Below the pieces are notes generated by a model. That model saw only the letters and a program-made list of their open reading frames with translations. It was not told the DNA's origin and ran no database searches. Positions 26,064 through 35,277 of a stretch of DNA of 64,000 bases are shown here, one piece after another. The position numbers and the translations under genes were made by a program. Each line of letters starts with the position of its first letter. Within the stretch, counting starts at the first letter, position 1. This DNA is from Jannaschia sp. M317. GTDB taxonomy: Bacteria > Pseudomonadota > Alphaproteobacteria > Rhodobacterales > Rhodobacteraceae. The stretch lies in contig NZ_CP081155.1 of the NCBI RefSeq assembly GCF_025141175.1, forward strand, positions 282,001 through 346,000. The letters are read 5' to 3'.

Positions 26064-26169
26064 GTGGTCCCTGCCCTTCCCTGAGGGGCTTGCCACGCGT
26101 TTTCCGCTGTGGCATGCGACCCCATTCCCCTGCCCGGCAACCGTGCCGGCGCGACATGAAGGAACCGAC

Positions 26170-26499
26170 ATGCCCAAGGAAGAATGGGGCGTCAAGCGGG
26201 TCTGCCCGACGACCGGCAAGCGCTTCTATGACCTCAACCGTGATCCCGTCGTCAGCCCCTATACGGGCGAAGTCGTGAACGTCGAAACCAGCAACAAGAC
26301 GCGCGTGCTGGCGGCTGACAAGGACGACGTGGACGCCAAGCCGAAGGACGACGAAGACATCCTGCTGGATGACGACGACGTCGATATCGAAGAAGAAGAC
26401 GTGACGGACGACGATGACGACGTCCTGGACGACGACGACGAGGACACCGTCTCGCTCGATGAAATCGCCGATGTGGGCGACGACAAGGACGACGACTAA
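26170..26499 (+). CDS. TIGR02300-type protein with acidic tail
   Basis: 109 residues. The N-terminal part KEEWGVKRVCPTTGKRFYDLNRDPVVSPYTGE, with the CPTTGKRFYDLN motif, matches the TIGR02300 family of alphaproteobacteria. The C-terminal half is almost entirely Asp and Glu (residues about 60-109), so the protein is very acidic. Function unknown. It is transcribed divergently from the metallopeptidase and ends 70 bases before a tRNA gene. The ATG at 26170 follows AAGGAACCGAC. Confidence 0.85.
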   Translation: MPKEEWGVKRVCPTTGKRFYDLNRDPVVSPYTGEVVNVETSNKTRVLAADKDDVDAKPKDDEDILLDDDDVDIEEEDVTDDDDDVLDDDDEDTVSLDEIADVGDDKDDD

Positions 26500-26569
26500 G
26501 ACGACGCACGGCGCAGCATTTTTCCGCTTGCGCCGTGCGGGCCGCTCCCTTAGGACGCGGCACAGGTTA

Positions 26570-26645
<76 letters not shown>

Positions 26646-26929
26646 TTTCTCATCCATTCCCGACACTCCCTCGGACGGTCCGTGCAGCCCGTCAGCGTTC
26701 GCGTCGATTGGCCGGATCCATCGATGCCGCCAACGGATGCCATGAAGACCGTCAGGGAAACGGTTTAGACGATCCGATCCACCTGACGGATCGATACGCC
26801 TCGCGACCGATGCCGTGCCCTTGTCGAGGGTCGCTTCGGGATCGTGTGCTGCTTGCGCCCCGTCTTCGGGGCACCGACGGACAGGCGTTTGGGACAAGCG
26901 TCGTGCAGTGACTTTGCAGCGCCAGATCC
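26646..26929. other. Intergenic segment after tRNA-Ala
   Basis: 284 bases with no gene I can support. I looked for a copy of the tRNA 3' end here and at the far end of the sugar island and saw none, so there is no evidence for a tRNA attachment site. Confidence 0.5.
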
Positions 26930-27262
26930 TTATTCCAGATGGAAAACTTCTGCCATCGAGGCCCACCACTCCCCTGCATCACGCGACTCGAGCGGCACCT
27001 GCATCGGGCCACACAGTTTCCACCAATCTTTGGTGGCCTCATCTGTGCCGATGGCCGCCATGTCGGCGTCAAAGTCGGTGCCGGTGTATTCCCAATAGCT
27101 GAACATGATGTTTTCCGGCTCGCGCAGAAAGATCGAGTAATTGGTGATGTTCGATCTGCGCAGACGATCCAGGACGGCAGGCCAGACATCGGCGTGCAAT
27201 GCCTTGTAGTCTGCAATCGTCTCGGGCTTCAGCCCTATGATCATGCCCATGCGTTCAGCCAT
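26930..27262 (-). CDS. L-rhamnose mutarotase family protein (RhaM/COG3254)
   Basis: 110 residues with MIIGLKPETIADYKALHADVWPAVLDRL, the conserved His in ALHADVWP and Tyr in FSYWEYTG, plus DWWKLCGPMQ: features of RhaM sugar mutarotases, which interconvert alpha and beta anomers of L-rhamnose or related deoxy sugars. Last gene of the leftward sugar operon, 15 bases after the lactonase. In this pathway it would supply the anomer used by the aldose dehydrogenase. Confidence 0.9.
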   Translation of the reverse strand: MAERMGMIIGLKPETIADYKALHADVWPAVLDRLRRSNITNYSIFLREPENIMFSYWEYTGTDFDADMAAIGTDEATKDWWKLCGPMQVPLESRDAGEWWASMAEVFHLE

Positions 27263-27277
27263 TGGTCTTCTTTCCTG

Positions 27278-28123
27278 CTAGATCCGGTAAAAACGTTGCG
27301 CCGTCAGGCCCAGGATGTCGGCCTGTTCACGGGCCGAATACGGCGCAATCAGATCGCGGACGAACGCGATCCAGGTCGCGTAGTCACTGGCAAGATTGAC
27401 CACCGGCCAGTCGCTGCCAAACATCACGCGGGCGGGGCCGAAAGCGTCCAGCACATGCTGCGTGAAGGGCATCAGATCCGCGGAGGTCCACGCCGGGCCC
27501 GCTTCGGTTGTCAGGCCCGACAGCTTGCACTGGACGGTCTTGCACGCCGCAAGCGTGGCAATGCCCGCGCACCAGTCCGGGTCGGGGCGCAAGCCGCCAC
27601 CCATCACGGGCTTGGCGATATGATCGACCACAATGGGCAGGTGCGGATGTCGGGCTGCAAGGTCTGCGATCACGGGCAGGTGGCGGGGCTGGATCAGGGC
27701 GTCGAAACACAGGCCCGTCCGCGCCATATGCGCCAACGCCGGCTGTGCCGCATCCTGCAGGATCCAGTTCGTATCCGGGATGCCTTGCAACATGGGTCGC
27801 AAACCCTTCAGCGCGGGATGCGCGCGCAGCAACTCGATTGTGGCGATGGCATCCGGTGCGGTCAGATCGACCCAGCCCACGACGCCGGCGACAAAATCCG
27901 TAGCCTCGGCGATCTGCAGCAGAAACTGCGTCTCGGCCACGGAATCGGTCGCCTGCACGAGAACGGTCCTTGAAACGCCCGCTTCCGTCAGCAGGGGGCG
28001 CAGATCACCCGGCGTGAAATCGCGAAAGATCGGCGCGACGCTGTCGTTGGGCCAATCGTAGTCCCCGCGCGCCAAAGTCCAGAAATGCTGATGCGCGTCG
28101 ATGATCATGTCCGGCTCATGCAA
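27278..28123 (-). CDS. COG3618 amidohydrolase, probable sugar-lactonase
   Basis: 281 residues. TIM-barrel amidohydrolase: metal ligands IIDAHQHFW near the N-terminus, IVVDHIAKP in the middle, and RVMFGSDWPVV (Asp) near the C-terminus. COG3618 proteins include L-fucono-1,5-lactonase and L-rhamnono-lactonase, which open the lactone made by an aldose dehydrogenase. The ATG at 28123 overlaps the upstream gene by 8 bases; an ATG at 28108 (MIIDAHQ) is an alternative. The neighbouring dehydrogenase supports the lactonase role. Confidence 0.85.
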   Translation of the reverse strand: MHEPDMIIDAHQHFWTLARGDYDWPNDSVAPIFRDFTPGDLRPLLTEAGVSRTVLVQATDSVAETQFLLQIAEATDFVAGVVGWVDLTAPDAIATIELLRAHPALKGLRPMLQGIPDTNWILQDAAQPALAHMARTGLCFDALIQPRHLPVIADLAARHPHLPIVVDHIAKPVMGGGLRPDPDWCAGIATLAACKTVQCKLSGLTTEAGPAWTSADLMPFTQHVLDAFGPARVMFGSDWPVVNLASDYATWIAFVRDLIAPYSAREQADILGLTAQRFYRI

Positions 28124-29075
28124 TCAATTCCGCCGTGCGCAGGTCATCCCAGAGGGCGGCGGGAATCTGCGACCGGAACTGTGTGACATTGCGCAGCAAC
28201 GATCCGGGTTTGGACGTGCCGATCAGGGTCGAGACAACGTGGTCGTCGCGCGCGGGATACTGAATCGCGGCGGCAGCCATCGGCACGTCGTGGCGGGTAC
28301 AGATCGCCTCGATCTCGGCCACGCGTGACAGGACCTTGGGCGGGGCGGGGGCATAGTTGTATTGCGCGCCCGCCACCGGGCCGGTCGCCAGGATGCCGGA
28401 ATTGAAGACCCCGCCGATCACCAGTTTCGCACCATAACGGTCCAGCAGCGGAAACAACCGGTCCCGCGCCGTCTGCTCTAGCAGCGTGTAGCGCCCGGCC
28501 AGCAGAATCAGGTCGATCTCCATCTGACCCAGCAGGTCTTCGCAGATCTCGACGGTGTTCACCCCCAGGCCGACCGCCGAAACGACGCCTTGTTCCTTGA
28601 GCGCGCGCAAGGCCTTGGCACCGCTGTCGCGCAACTGGGCCCGGTGGTGCGCGGTGTCCGTGCCGGCACCCGGATCGCCGATGTCATGGACAAACAGGAT
28701 ATCGATCCGGTTCAGGCCCAACCGTTGAAAGCTGTCCTCGACCGAGCGCATGATGGCGTCATAGCCAAAGTCGAAATGCTGCTTGAGCGGCAGGGCGCTG
28801 TGAAATCCGTTGACCACGGCGGGCGGGTTGCGGTCGGGCGTCAGGATGCGTCCGACCTTGGTCGACAGGATCCAGTCGGATTTGTCCCGCAGGAAATCGC
28901 CCAACCGATGTTCAGACGCGCCATTGCCGTAGTGCGGGGCGGTATCGAAATACCGGATCCCGGCGTCCCAGGCGCTTTGCAGCACCTCGTGGGCGGCCTC
29001 GGAGGTGACGGGCGCGTAGAGCCCGCCGATGCTGGCGGTTCCAAAGGACAGGGTGTGGTCAGGTGTCAGGATCAT
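28116..29075 (-). CDS. Aldo/keto reductase, probable D-threo-aldose (L-fucose) 1-dehydrogenase
   Basis: 319 residues. AKR catalytic elements: FGTASIGGLYAP, GIRYFDTAPHYGNGASEHRLG (Asp/Tyr), STKVGRIL (Lys), DILFVHDIGDPG (His). It is close to bacterial galactose/fucose-type AKR dehydrogenases that oxidise C1 of an aldose to a lactone. Cytoplasmic, probably NAD(P)-dependent. It is 7 bases downstream of the dehydratase C-terminal subunit, and its product fits the lactonase that overlaps its end. Confidence 0.85.
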   Translation of the reverse strand: MILTPDHTLSFGTASIGGLYAPVTSEAAHEVLQSAWDAGIRYFDTAPHYGNGASEHRLGDFLRDKSDWILSTKVGRILTPDRNPPAVVNGFHSALPLKQHFDFGYDAIMRSVEDSFQRLGLNRIDILFVHDIGDPGAGTDTAHHRAQLRDSGAKALRALKEQGVVSAVGLGVNTVEICEDLLGQMEIDLILLAGRYTLLEQTARDRLFPLLDRYGAKLVIGGVFNSGILATGPVAGAQYNYAPAPPKVLSRVAEIEAICTRHDVPMAAAAIQYPARDDHVVSTLIGTSKPGSLLRNVTQFRSQIPAALWDDLRTAELIA

Positions 29076-29082
29076 GGTGGCC

Positions 29083-30273
29083 TCAGGCAGCAGAATGGCA
29101 GCCGGGTTCGGGCCGCGATGTGGTTTTATAGGTCAGGACAAATTCGTGGTGACCCAGATCCTCGGAGACGGTGGTCCCGCCCTTTGCCAGGCCGATCAGT
29201 TTCTCGAAGATCTCGTCCCCGACATCATCCAGGCTGGCCTCGCCGTGCAGGATACGGCCCGCGTTCACGTCCATGTCCCCCGCCATGCGGGCATAGGTCT
29301 GCGGGTTGGCGCAAACCTTGAGCACGGGGGAAATGGCAGAGCCCACGACGGACCCGCGCCCGGTGACAAAGATCACCGCATGCGCCCCGCAAGAAATCAG
29401 CTCGATGATCTCGGCGGTGTCGTTGATGTTGGGAAAGCCGAACTTCGGCGGCCCGTCCGGCACCACATCCAGCAGGTACAACCCCCCCGTCGCGGCCTGT
29501 TCCGCGGGGCGCAGGATACCGTTGATCTGGCTGTCGCCGGATTTGGCATAGGCACCCAGCGACTTTTCCTCGATCGTCGACAGACCGCCGGTGGCATTGC
29601 CCTGCGAGAACGAGCCATAGCCCATCGCCGCGTAATACCGCGCGGCCTTTTCGACCGTCGCGACCAAGGTGGTTTGCAGCTCGGGGGTCGCGGCGCGGGC
29701 GGCCATGATCCGCTCACATCCGATCAACTCGCCGGTTTCCTCGAAGATGCAGGTGGCACCGGCGGCGACCAGCCTGTCGAACGCGCGCCCGGCGGCGGGA
29801 TTGCCCGCCAATCCCGATGTCGCGTCTGACCCGCCGCAGATCGTGCCGATCACCAGCTCGGACGGATCCATCGCCACCTTCGGCAGGGCGTCCAGTGCCG
29901 CCCGCTGCGCACGGACCCAGGCACTGCCCTCGGTGATTGCCGCCCGCGTCCCGCCGGCATCCTGAATGGTGATCAGGTTCACGGGCCGACCCGAGGCTTC
30001 GATCTGACGCACCAGGTCGCTCTTGCGAAAGTTCTCGCAGCCCAGCGACACGATCTGCACCGCCCCGACATTGGGATGGGTGCACAGCGCCGCCATCATG
30101 TCCTGTCCATAGCCGCTTGGAAAACAGCCGGAGAACCCGATGACCTGTGCGTCCTGATCCGCGCAATCCTGCGCGATCCGGGTGCAGACGTGGTGGGCGC
30201 ATTCCACCGTGTAGGCAATCAGGATCGTGTTTCGGATGCCCTTGCGCCCGTCGCTGCGTTGCCAAGCCATCAT
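29083..30273 (-). CDS. UxaA-type sugar-acid dehydratase, large (C-terminal) subunit
   Basis: 396 residues homologous to the C-terminal part of altronate dehydratase. It starts MMAWQRSDGRKGIRNTILIAYTVECAHHVC, with GCEN (SLGCENFR) and GTICGGSDATSGLAGNPAAG typical of the family. The family is metal-dependent and dehydrates aldonic acids to 2-keto-3-deoxy acids. The N-terminal SAF part is a separate gene just upstream, overlapping by 4 bases. In this operon the likely substrate is L-fuconate or a related aldonate rather than altronate. Confidence 0.88.
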   Translation of the reverse strand: MMAWQRSDGRKGIRNTILIAYTVECAHHVCTRIAQDCADQDAQVIGFSGCFPSGYGQDMMAALCTHPNVGAVQIVSLGCENFRKSDLVRQIEASGRPVNLITIQDAGGTRAAITEGSAWVRAQRAALDALPKVAMDPSELVIGTICGGSDATSGLAGNPAAGRAFDRLVAAGATCIFEETGELIGCERIMAARAATPELQTTLVATVEKAARYYAAMGYGSFSQGNATGGLSTIEEKSLGAYAKSGDSQINGILRPAEQAATGGLYLLDVVPDGPPKFGFPNINDTAEIIELISCGAHAVIFVTGRGSVVGSAISPVLKVCANPQTYARMAGDMDVNAGRILHGEASLDDVGDEIFEKLIGLAKGGTTVSEDLGHHEFVLTYKTTSRPEPGCHSAA

Positions 30274-30584
30274 TGTCCTGCGGCCTCCATATCCTCGATC
30301 ACGGTATAACGACTGGTCAGGTTGTGCAGGTGCACGTGATCCCCGACCGCGATGTCGGTGGCGGCATACCCGATGGGGCAGCCGTATTTCAGAACATCCG
30401 CACCCGCCGGGATCGCCCGGATGGCGATCTTGTGGCCCATGACCAGATCGCAGGGCAGGACGATATCGCCGCCTGACGCGAGGGCGACCCGGTCGCCTGC
30501 ACGCCCATCCGCCGCCAAAACGGCGACATTGTCGGACCGGTGCAGATGCAGAAGTTTCACCCTGTCTTTCGCAAGCTCTGGCAC
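30270..30584 (-). CDS. UxaA-type dehydratase, small SAF-domain subunit
   Basis: 104 residues with the SAF fold: LLHLHRSDNVAVLAADGRAGD, VLPCDLVMGHKIAIRAIPAG and KYGCPIGYAATDIAVGDHVHLHNL. In many bacteria this domain is fused to the large part; here it is split. GTG start at 30584 with AGGGAGAA upstream. It is first in the leftward operon, so the divergent promoter at 30585-30688 controls it. Confidence 0.88.
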   Translation of the reverse strand: MPELAKDRVKLLHLHRSDNVAVLAADGRAGDRVALASGGDIVLPCDLVMGHKIAIRAIPAGADVLKYGCPIGYAATDIAVGDHVHLHNLTSRYTVIEDMEAAGQ

Positions 30585-30688
30585 GCTGAATTCTCCCTAT
30601 AATGTATTTCTTACAAAAAAAACAATTGACGGCAATGGCAAATGTTTTTTACGCATACTGTGCAGATTCCAGGGAGGGCGCGCTGCAG
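30585..30688. promoter_or_regulatory. Divergent AT-rich promoter region of the sugar island
   Basis: 104 bases, far more AT-rich than the surroundings, between leftward uxaA and rightward ABC genes. TGTA-N5-TACA at 30603-30615 is a small palindrome of the size bound by FCD GntR regulators and overlaps a leftward -10-like CATTATAG. Rightward, TTGACG lies at 30626-30631 with TACGCAT about 18 bases on. The GntR gene at the end of the rightward operon is the natural candidate regulator. The -35/-10 assignments are tentative. Confidence 0.45.
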
Positions 30689-31474
30689 ATGACACCCACG
30701 ACCGACACCACGCTGCGGCCACCTGTGCTGGAAGCGCACGGTATTTCAAAGCATTACGGCGGCATCGTCGCCCTTGATCAGGTTGATCTGACCCTGCACG
30801 AGGGCGAGGTCCTGGCGGTGGTCGGCGACAATGGTGCGGGTAAGTCCACGCTGATCAAGGCCTTGACCGGCGCGATTTCCAAGACGTCCGGCGTCGTGAA
30901 ATTCGACGGCATAGAGACGCAGATCGACACGCCAACCGACGCCAAGGCCGCAGGCATCGAGACAGTTTATCAGGACCTGGCCCTGGTCAACGAAATCTCT
31001 ATCACCAAGAACGTCTTTCTGGGCCGGGAGATCCTGCGAGACGATTGGCTGGGCCGTTGGTTCGGCGTGCTCGACTTCAAGAAGATGGACGCCGAGATCC
31101 GCGCGCTCTTTGGCAAGCTCGACGTGCGGATCGCGGATATCTACCGCGAGGCGGAGGCGTTCTCCGGCGGTCAGCGACAGGCGGTCGCCCTGTCCAAGAC
31201 GGTCATGTTCGGCAAACGCGTGGCCATCCTGGACGAGCCGACGGCCGCACTGGGTGTTCGCGAAAGCAAGATGGCGATGGATCTGGTCCGGTCTCTCAAG
31301 GATCACGGGCTGTCCGTCATTATGATCACCCACAACATGCAGCACGTGCTGAATTACTGCGACCGGGTGATGGTCTTGCGGTTGGGCAGGCTGGTGGCCG
31401 TGCGGGACGTCAAGGATGTCGACGGGGACGCCCTGGTCGGACTGATTACCGGTGCCTCGGGGGATGCGGCATGA
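30689..31474 (+). CDS. Sugar ABC transporter ATP-binding protein (single domain, FrcA-like)
   Basis: 261 residues. Walker A VVGDNGAGKSTLIKAL, signature FSGGQRQAVALSK, Walker B RVAILDEPTAALGV, switch His in MITHNMQHV. A single nucleotide-binding domain, as in FrcA-type carbohydrate importers, rather than the double-domain type of RbsA. The start at 30689 (MTPTTDTTL) has AGGGAGGGCG upstream; a start at 30602 would overlap the promoter. It overlaps the permease gene by 4 bases. The substrate is inferred from the neighbours to be a deoxy or other sugar. Confidence 0.93.
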   Translation: MTPTTDTTLRPPVLEAHGISKHYGGIVALDQVDLTLHEGEVLAVVGDNGAGKSTLIKALTGAISKTSGVVKFDGIETQIDTPTDAKAAGIETVYQDLALVNEISITKNVFLGREILRDDWLGRWFGVLDFKKMDAEIRALFGKLDVRIADIYREAEAFSGGQRQAVALSKTVMFGKRVAILDEPTAALGVRESKMAMDLVRSLKDHGLSVIMITHNMQHVLNYCDRVMVLRLGRLVAVRDVKDVDGDALVGLITGASGDAA

Positions 31475-32457
31475 CCCAGACAGACAGCCAGGCCTCCGTG
31501 TCCAACCCAGGCGACACCGCCGGCACCCTTGCGGTGCTGCGCCACAGTTTCATGCAGATCTGGCAGGTGCTGGCCGCATTGGTGCTGATCTACGGGTTCT
31601 TTTTCGTGATGTCGGAGCCGTTCCGCAGCTTCGGCACACTGTTGTCGATCTTCGGGCAGGCCTCGATCCTTGCGATCCTTGCCTGCGGGACGACGATCGT
31701 CCTGATCTCGGGCGGGCTCGACCTGTCGGTCGGATCGATCTTTGCGGTCGTCGGCGTTGCGGTCGGGATCTTCATGGCCGAATGGGGCCTGCCGCCGGTC
31801 ATGGCGGTGGGGCTGGGCCTGGCCATGGGGGCCGCCCTGGGGGCGCTCAACGGAACCATCCAGGTGCTGACGAAGGTCCCTGCCTTCATTGTCACGCTGG
31901 GCGGGCTGACCGCCTACAAGGGCCTGGCCGAGATTCTGGCAAGCGGGCGCGACCTGTCTCGGTTTCCCGATGGGTTCACCTTTCTGGGCACGGGCAACAC
32001 GGTGCCGATGCTGATCATGTTCGGCGTGGCGATCCTGACCGGTCTGTTCCTGACGAAAACGCGCCTTGGAAGCCGGGCATTCGCCATCGGCGGCAACGAA
32101 GAAGTGGCGCGCCTGTCCGGCGTTCCCGTCGCCAAGAGCCGGATCTACTACTACATGCTGGGCGGGCTGCTGGCCGGGCTTGCCGCGATCGTCGAGGTCG
32201 CCAAGCTGAACTTTGCCATGCCCGCGCGCGGCCAAAGCTATGAGCTGTATGCCATCGCCGCCGTCGTCATTGGCGGGACCAGCATGTTCGGTGGACGCGG
32301 CGGGGTCGGCAAGACGCTGCTTGGCATGTTCATCATGCAAACCATTATCGTCGGCTTGTCCTACATGGGCGTCGGCACCTCATACCAGCGCATTGCAATC
32401 GGGGCGATCATCATTGTCGCCGTCTATTGGGATGTCTGGCGACGATCGGCGCGATGA
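31471..32457 (+). CDS. Sugar ABC transporter permease (FrcC/RbsC family)
   Basis: 328 residues with about eight to ten membrane helices. Family motifs: GGLDLSVGSIFAVVGVAVG, GLTAYKGLAEIL, AIGGNEEVARLSGVPV (the EAA-like loop) and GGTSMFGGRGGVGKTLLGMF. It works with the ATPase at 30689 and the binding protein at 32516. The ATG overlaps the upstream stop (ATGA). Confidence 0.93.
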   Translation: MTQTDSQASVSNPGDTAGTLAVLRHSFMQIWQVLAALVLIYGFFFVMSEPFRSFGTLLSIFGQASILAILACGTTIVLISGGLDLSVGSIFAVVGVAVGIFMAEWGLPPVMAVGLGLAMGAALGALNGTIQVLTKVPAFIVTLGGLTAYKGLAEILASGRDLSRFPDGFTFLGTGNTVPMLIMFGVAILTGLFLTKTRLGSRAFAIGGNEEVARLSGVPVAKSRIYYYMLGGLLAGLAAIVEVAKLNFAMPARGQSYELYAIAAVVIGGTSMFGGRGGVGKTLLGMFIMQTIIVGLSYMGVGTSYQRIAIGAIIIVAVYWDVWRRSAR

Positions 32458-32515
32458 CACGGCGTCTCGTGCAGACAAAGGCCAAGTGCGGCCAGAACAT
32501 CCATGGGAGGATCAA

Positions 32516-33427
32516 ATGTCACTAAAATTGAAAACCGCTGTCCTGGCCACAGCCACCGCGATCGGCCTTGCCGGTGCCGCCTATGCGCAGGACATGCGTA
32601 TCGCCTACACCGGCTATTCCACCGACAACACGTTCTGGATCGGGGTCGCGACAGCCGCAGGTGCCGAAGCCGAGGCGCAGGGCGTCGAGTTCATCGACAT
32701 GACCGCCTCGTCGCCGGATTCCGCGGCCCAGAAGGACGCGGTCGATCGCGCCATCGACATGGGTGTCGACGGGATCATCATCGGGTCGGTCGACAACCGG
32801 GCCTTTGACGCGTCGCTCGACAACGCGGCCGCCAAGGGCATTCCGGTCGTGGCCGTCGACACGGGCATCGACCATCCCCACATCTCCAGCTTGGTGCAGA
32901 CCGACAACCTGGCCGCCGCCGGGATCGCCGGCGCATACATCGTGGAACAACTGGCCGGTGAGGGCAGCGTTCTGATCCTGGGCGGATCCGCTGGCCACCA
33001 GACCGGCAACGCCCGCCGTGATGGTGTGCTGACCACAGCCGAGGCCGCGGGCCACGAGGTGATCTTCCAGATTTGCGACTGGCAGGATTCCTGCGCTTTC
33101 GAAACCACCACGAACTTCCTGCAGTCGAACCCCGACATCAAGGCGATCTTCTCGGCCTGGGATCCGGGCGCGCTGGCGGCGGTTTCGGCGGCCAAGGCCC
33201 TGGGCAAGCTCGACGATCTGGTGATCGTGGGCTTTGACGGGAACCCGGCCAACCTGGTCGCCATCGAAGAAGGCGAGCAGGACGCGACGATCAAGCAGGA
33301 CAACACCCGGATGGGGCAGGAATCCGTCCGGAACCTGCTCAACATCATCAACGGGGCAGACGCCCCGGCCGTGGTGCCGATCGACGGCATCCTGATCACC
33401 GAGGCCAATGTGGCCGACTTCAAGTAA
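32516..33427 (+). CDS. Periplasmic sugar-binding protein of the ABC transporter
   Basis: 303 residues with signal peptide MSLKLKTAVLATATAIGLAGAAYAQD. Peripla_BP_4 fold: DNTFWIGVATAAGAEAEAQG, DGIIIGSVDNRAFDASLDNA, AVDTGIDHPHISSLVQTDN, ILGGSAGHQTGNARRDG, IVGFDGNPANLVAIEEG. It delivers the sugar to the permease. It is usually the most highly expressed gene of such operons; a GGGAGGATCA ribosome site precedes the ATG. Confidence 0.95.
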   Translation: MSLKLKTAVLATATAIGLAGAAYAQDMRIAYTGYSTDNTFWIGVATAAGAEAEAQGVEFIDMTASSPDSAAQKDAVDRAIDMGVDGIIIGSVDNRAFDASLDNAAAKGIPVVAVDTGIDHPHISSLVQTDNLAAAGIAGAYIVEQLAGEGSVLILGGSAGHQTGNARRDGVLTTAEAAGHEVIFQICDWQDSCAFETTTNFLQSNPDIKAIFSAWDPGALAAVSAAKALGKLDDLVIVGFDGNPANLVAIEEGEQDATIKQDNTRMGQESVRNLLNIINGADAPAVVPIDGILITEANVADFK

Positions 33428-33484
33428 CCACCCAATGCGGCAGGCGGGGTCCTGACCCTGCCTGCCGTCGCCAACGGATACGTC

Positions 33485-34513
33485 ATGCACGCGCTTGTCA
33501 TCGACAAAATCGGCCACACGGCCTTTCACCATACCGAAGATCTTTCGCCTGGGCCGGGTGAGGTTCTGCTGGATGTCGCCTTTGTGGGCCTGTGCGGCAG
33601 TGATCTGAACACCTTTCAGGGATTGAACCCGCTGGTCCGGCTGCCACGCATCCCCGGCCACGAGATCGGCGGCCGCATCGCCGCCTGCGGGCCGGATGTC
33701 GGGCCGGAATATACGGTTGGACAGGGCGCGATCGTCATTCCCTACACGACCTGCGGCACTTGTACCGCCTGCCGCAAGGGCCGGGCCAACGCCTGTCAGC
33801 ACAACAAGACCCTGGGCGTGCAACAGGACGGCGCGTTGCGCCCACAGATCGTCCTGAAAACCGACCGCCTCATTCTGAACGACACGCTTTCGCTGCGCGA
33901 CATGGCACTGGTTGAACCGCTTTCGGTCGGGTTCCACGCTGCTGCCCGCGCCAATGTCAGTGCCACGGACACCGTCTTGGTCCTGGGTGGCGGCATGATC
34001 GGGGTCGGCGCGATCCTGGGGGCACAGGCCAGGGGCGCGCGCGTCATCGTCAGCGAGCCTTCTGCGCAGAAAGCCAGGACCTTGCGCGACCTTGGGGTCG
34101 AGGCGGTCTTGTCGCCCGTCGCGGGGGATCTGGCAAAAGACCTGGCCGCGCTGACGAATGGCGAGGGCCCGGATGTCATCATCGAAGCAGTCGGATCCCC
34201 GGACACGTTCCGGGCAGCGGTCGACCTCGCCCCATTTGCGGGACGCATCGTCTATGTCGGCTACGCCAAGACCGAAGTCAGCTATGACACCAAGCTGTTC
34301 AATCTCAAGGAGCTCGACATCTTCGGATCACGCAACGCCGTGCGCGAAGATTTCGAGGCGGTCATCGCGTTTCTTCAGGCTTCCCCGGCCATCGCGGACG
34401 AATTGATCACGCGGGTCCTGCCCTGGCGCGACGCGGAGCAGGCCTTTGACCACTGGCGCAACAACCGCGACGCGGTTTTCAAAATCATGATCGAAATGGA
34501 CCCGGACACATGA
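33485..34513 (+). CDS. Zinc-dependent medium-chain dehydrogenase
   Basis: 342 residues. Catalytic zinc site in [10 protein letters not shown] and GHEIGGR; structural zinc Cys in [18 protein letters not shown] fold in [17 protein letters not shown]. Resembles galactitol/L-galactonate/threonine-type sugar-alcohol dehydrogenases. The exact substrate in this pathway is unclear; it may oxidise a sugar acid or the C4/C5 hydroxyl of a 2-keto-3-deoxy acid. It overlaps the next gene by 4 bases. Confidence 0.88.
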   Translation: MHALVIDKIGHTAFHHTEDLSPGPGEVLLDVAFVGLCGSDLNTFQGLNPLVRLPRIPGHEIGGRIAACGPDVGPEYTVGQGAIVIPYTTCGTCTACRKGRANACQHNKTLGVQQDGALRPQIVLKTDRLILNDTLSLRDMALVEPLSVGFHAAARANVSATDTVLVLGGGMIGVGAILGAQARGARVIVSEPSAQKARTLRDLGVEAVLSPVAGDLAKDLAALTNGEGPDVIIEAVGSPDTFRAAVDLAPFAGRIVYVGYAKTEVSYDTKLFNLKELDIFGSRNAVREDFEAVIAFLQASPAIADELITRVLPWRDAEQAFDHWRNNRDAVFKIMIEMDPDT

Positions 34514-35265
34514 GCCTGCAAGAAATCTATGGTCTGGACGGCAAGCGCGCGCTGGTCACCGGCGGAGGCACCGGCATCGGCAAGGCCATCGCCACCTGCC
34601 TCGCTCAGTCCGGGGCCAAGGTCGTGATCGCGGGCCGTCGCCGCGACGTTCTGGAAGAGGCGGCGGCCGAGATCGGTGCCGGTTGCGAGATTGCCCTGCT
34701 CGACATCACGAGAACCGAGGACATCGCCGCCTTTGAACAGGCTTTGGGGCCCATCGACATCCTGATCAACAACGCAGGCAACACGCTCAAGAAACCCTTC
34801 GAAGACCAGACGATGGACGATTTCGACCGGGTCTTCGACGTTCATGTGCGCGGCGCGCTGGAGCTGAGCCGGTGCGTGATCCGCCGGATGCTTGCGGAAC
34901 AAAGGACGGGCAGCATTCAGTTTCTGTCGTCGATGACCGCCTATATCGGGCAACCGATGGTCGCGGGCTATACGATTTCCAAGACCGCCATCAACGGCGT
35001 GGTGCGCGGCCTGTCAGCGGAATTCGCGGCGCGCGGCATCCGCGTGAACGGCGTGGCCCCGGGTTGGATCGATACCGACATCTTCCGCACGGCGACCAAG
35101 GGCGACCCGGCGCGACGGGACAAGATCCTGGGCCGCATCCCCATGGGCCATCTTGGCCAGCCCGAAGATATTGGCTGGTGCTGCGCCTTTCTGGCCGCAC
35201 CAGCAGCACGCTACGTCACCGGTCAGGTTGTCCTGGTCGATGGTGGCGGCGCGACAGGTTTTTGA
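34510..35265 (+). CDS. SDR family dehydrogenase, possibly 2-keto-3-deoxy-aldonate dehydrogenase
   Basis: 251 residues. [12 protein letters not shown] cofactor loop, NNAGN, active-site Ser and YxxxK in SSMTAYIG and YTISKTAI, and a C-terminal [16 protein letters not shown]. Arg in AGRRRDV suggests NADP or mixed specificity. Similar proteins act on 2-keto-3-deoxy-L-fuconate or gluconate. Placed between the Zn dehydrogenase and the aldolase. Confidence 0.85.
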   Translation: MSLQEIYGLDGKRALVTGGGTGIGKAIATCLAQSGAKVVIAGRRRDVLEEAAAEIGAGCEIALLDITRTEDIAAFEQALGPIDILINNAGNTLKKPFEDQTMDDFDRVFDVHVRGALELSRCVIRRMLAEQRTGSIQFLSSMTAYIGQPMVAGYTISKTAINGVVRGLSAEFAARGIRVNGVAPGWIDTDIFRTATKGDPARRDKILGRIPMGHLGQPEDIGWCCAFLAAPAARYVTGQVVLVDGGGATGF

Positions 35266-35277
35266 AAGGACTACGAC

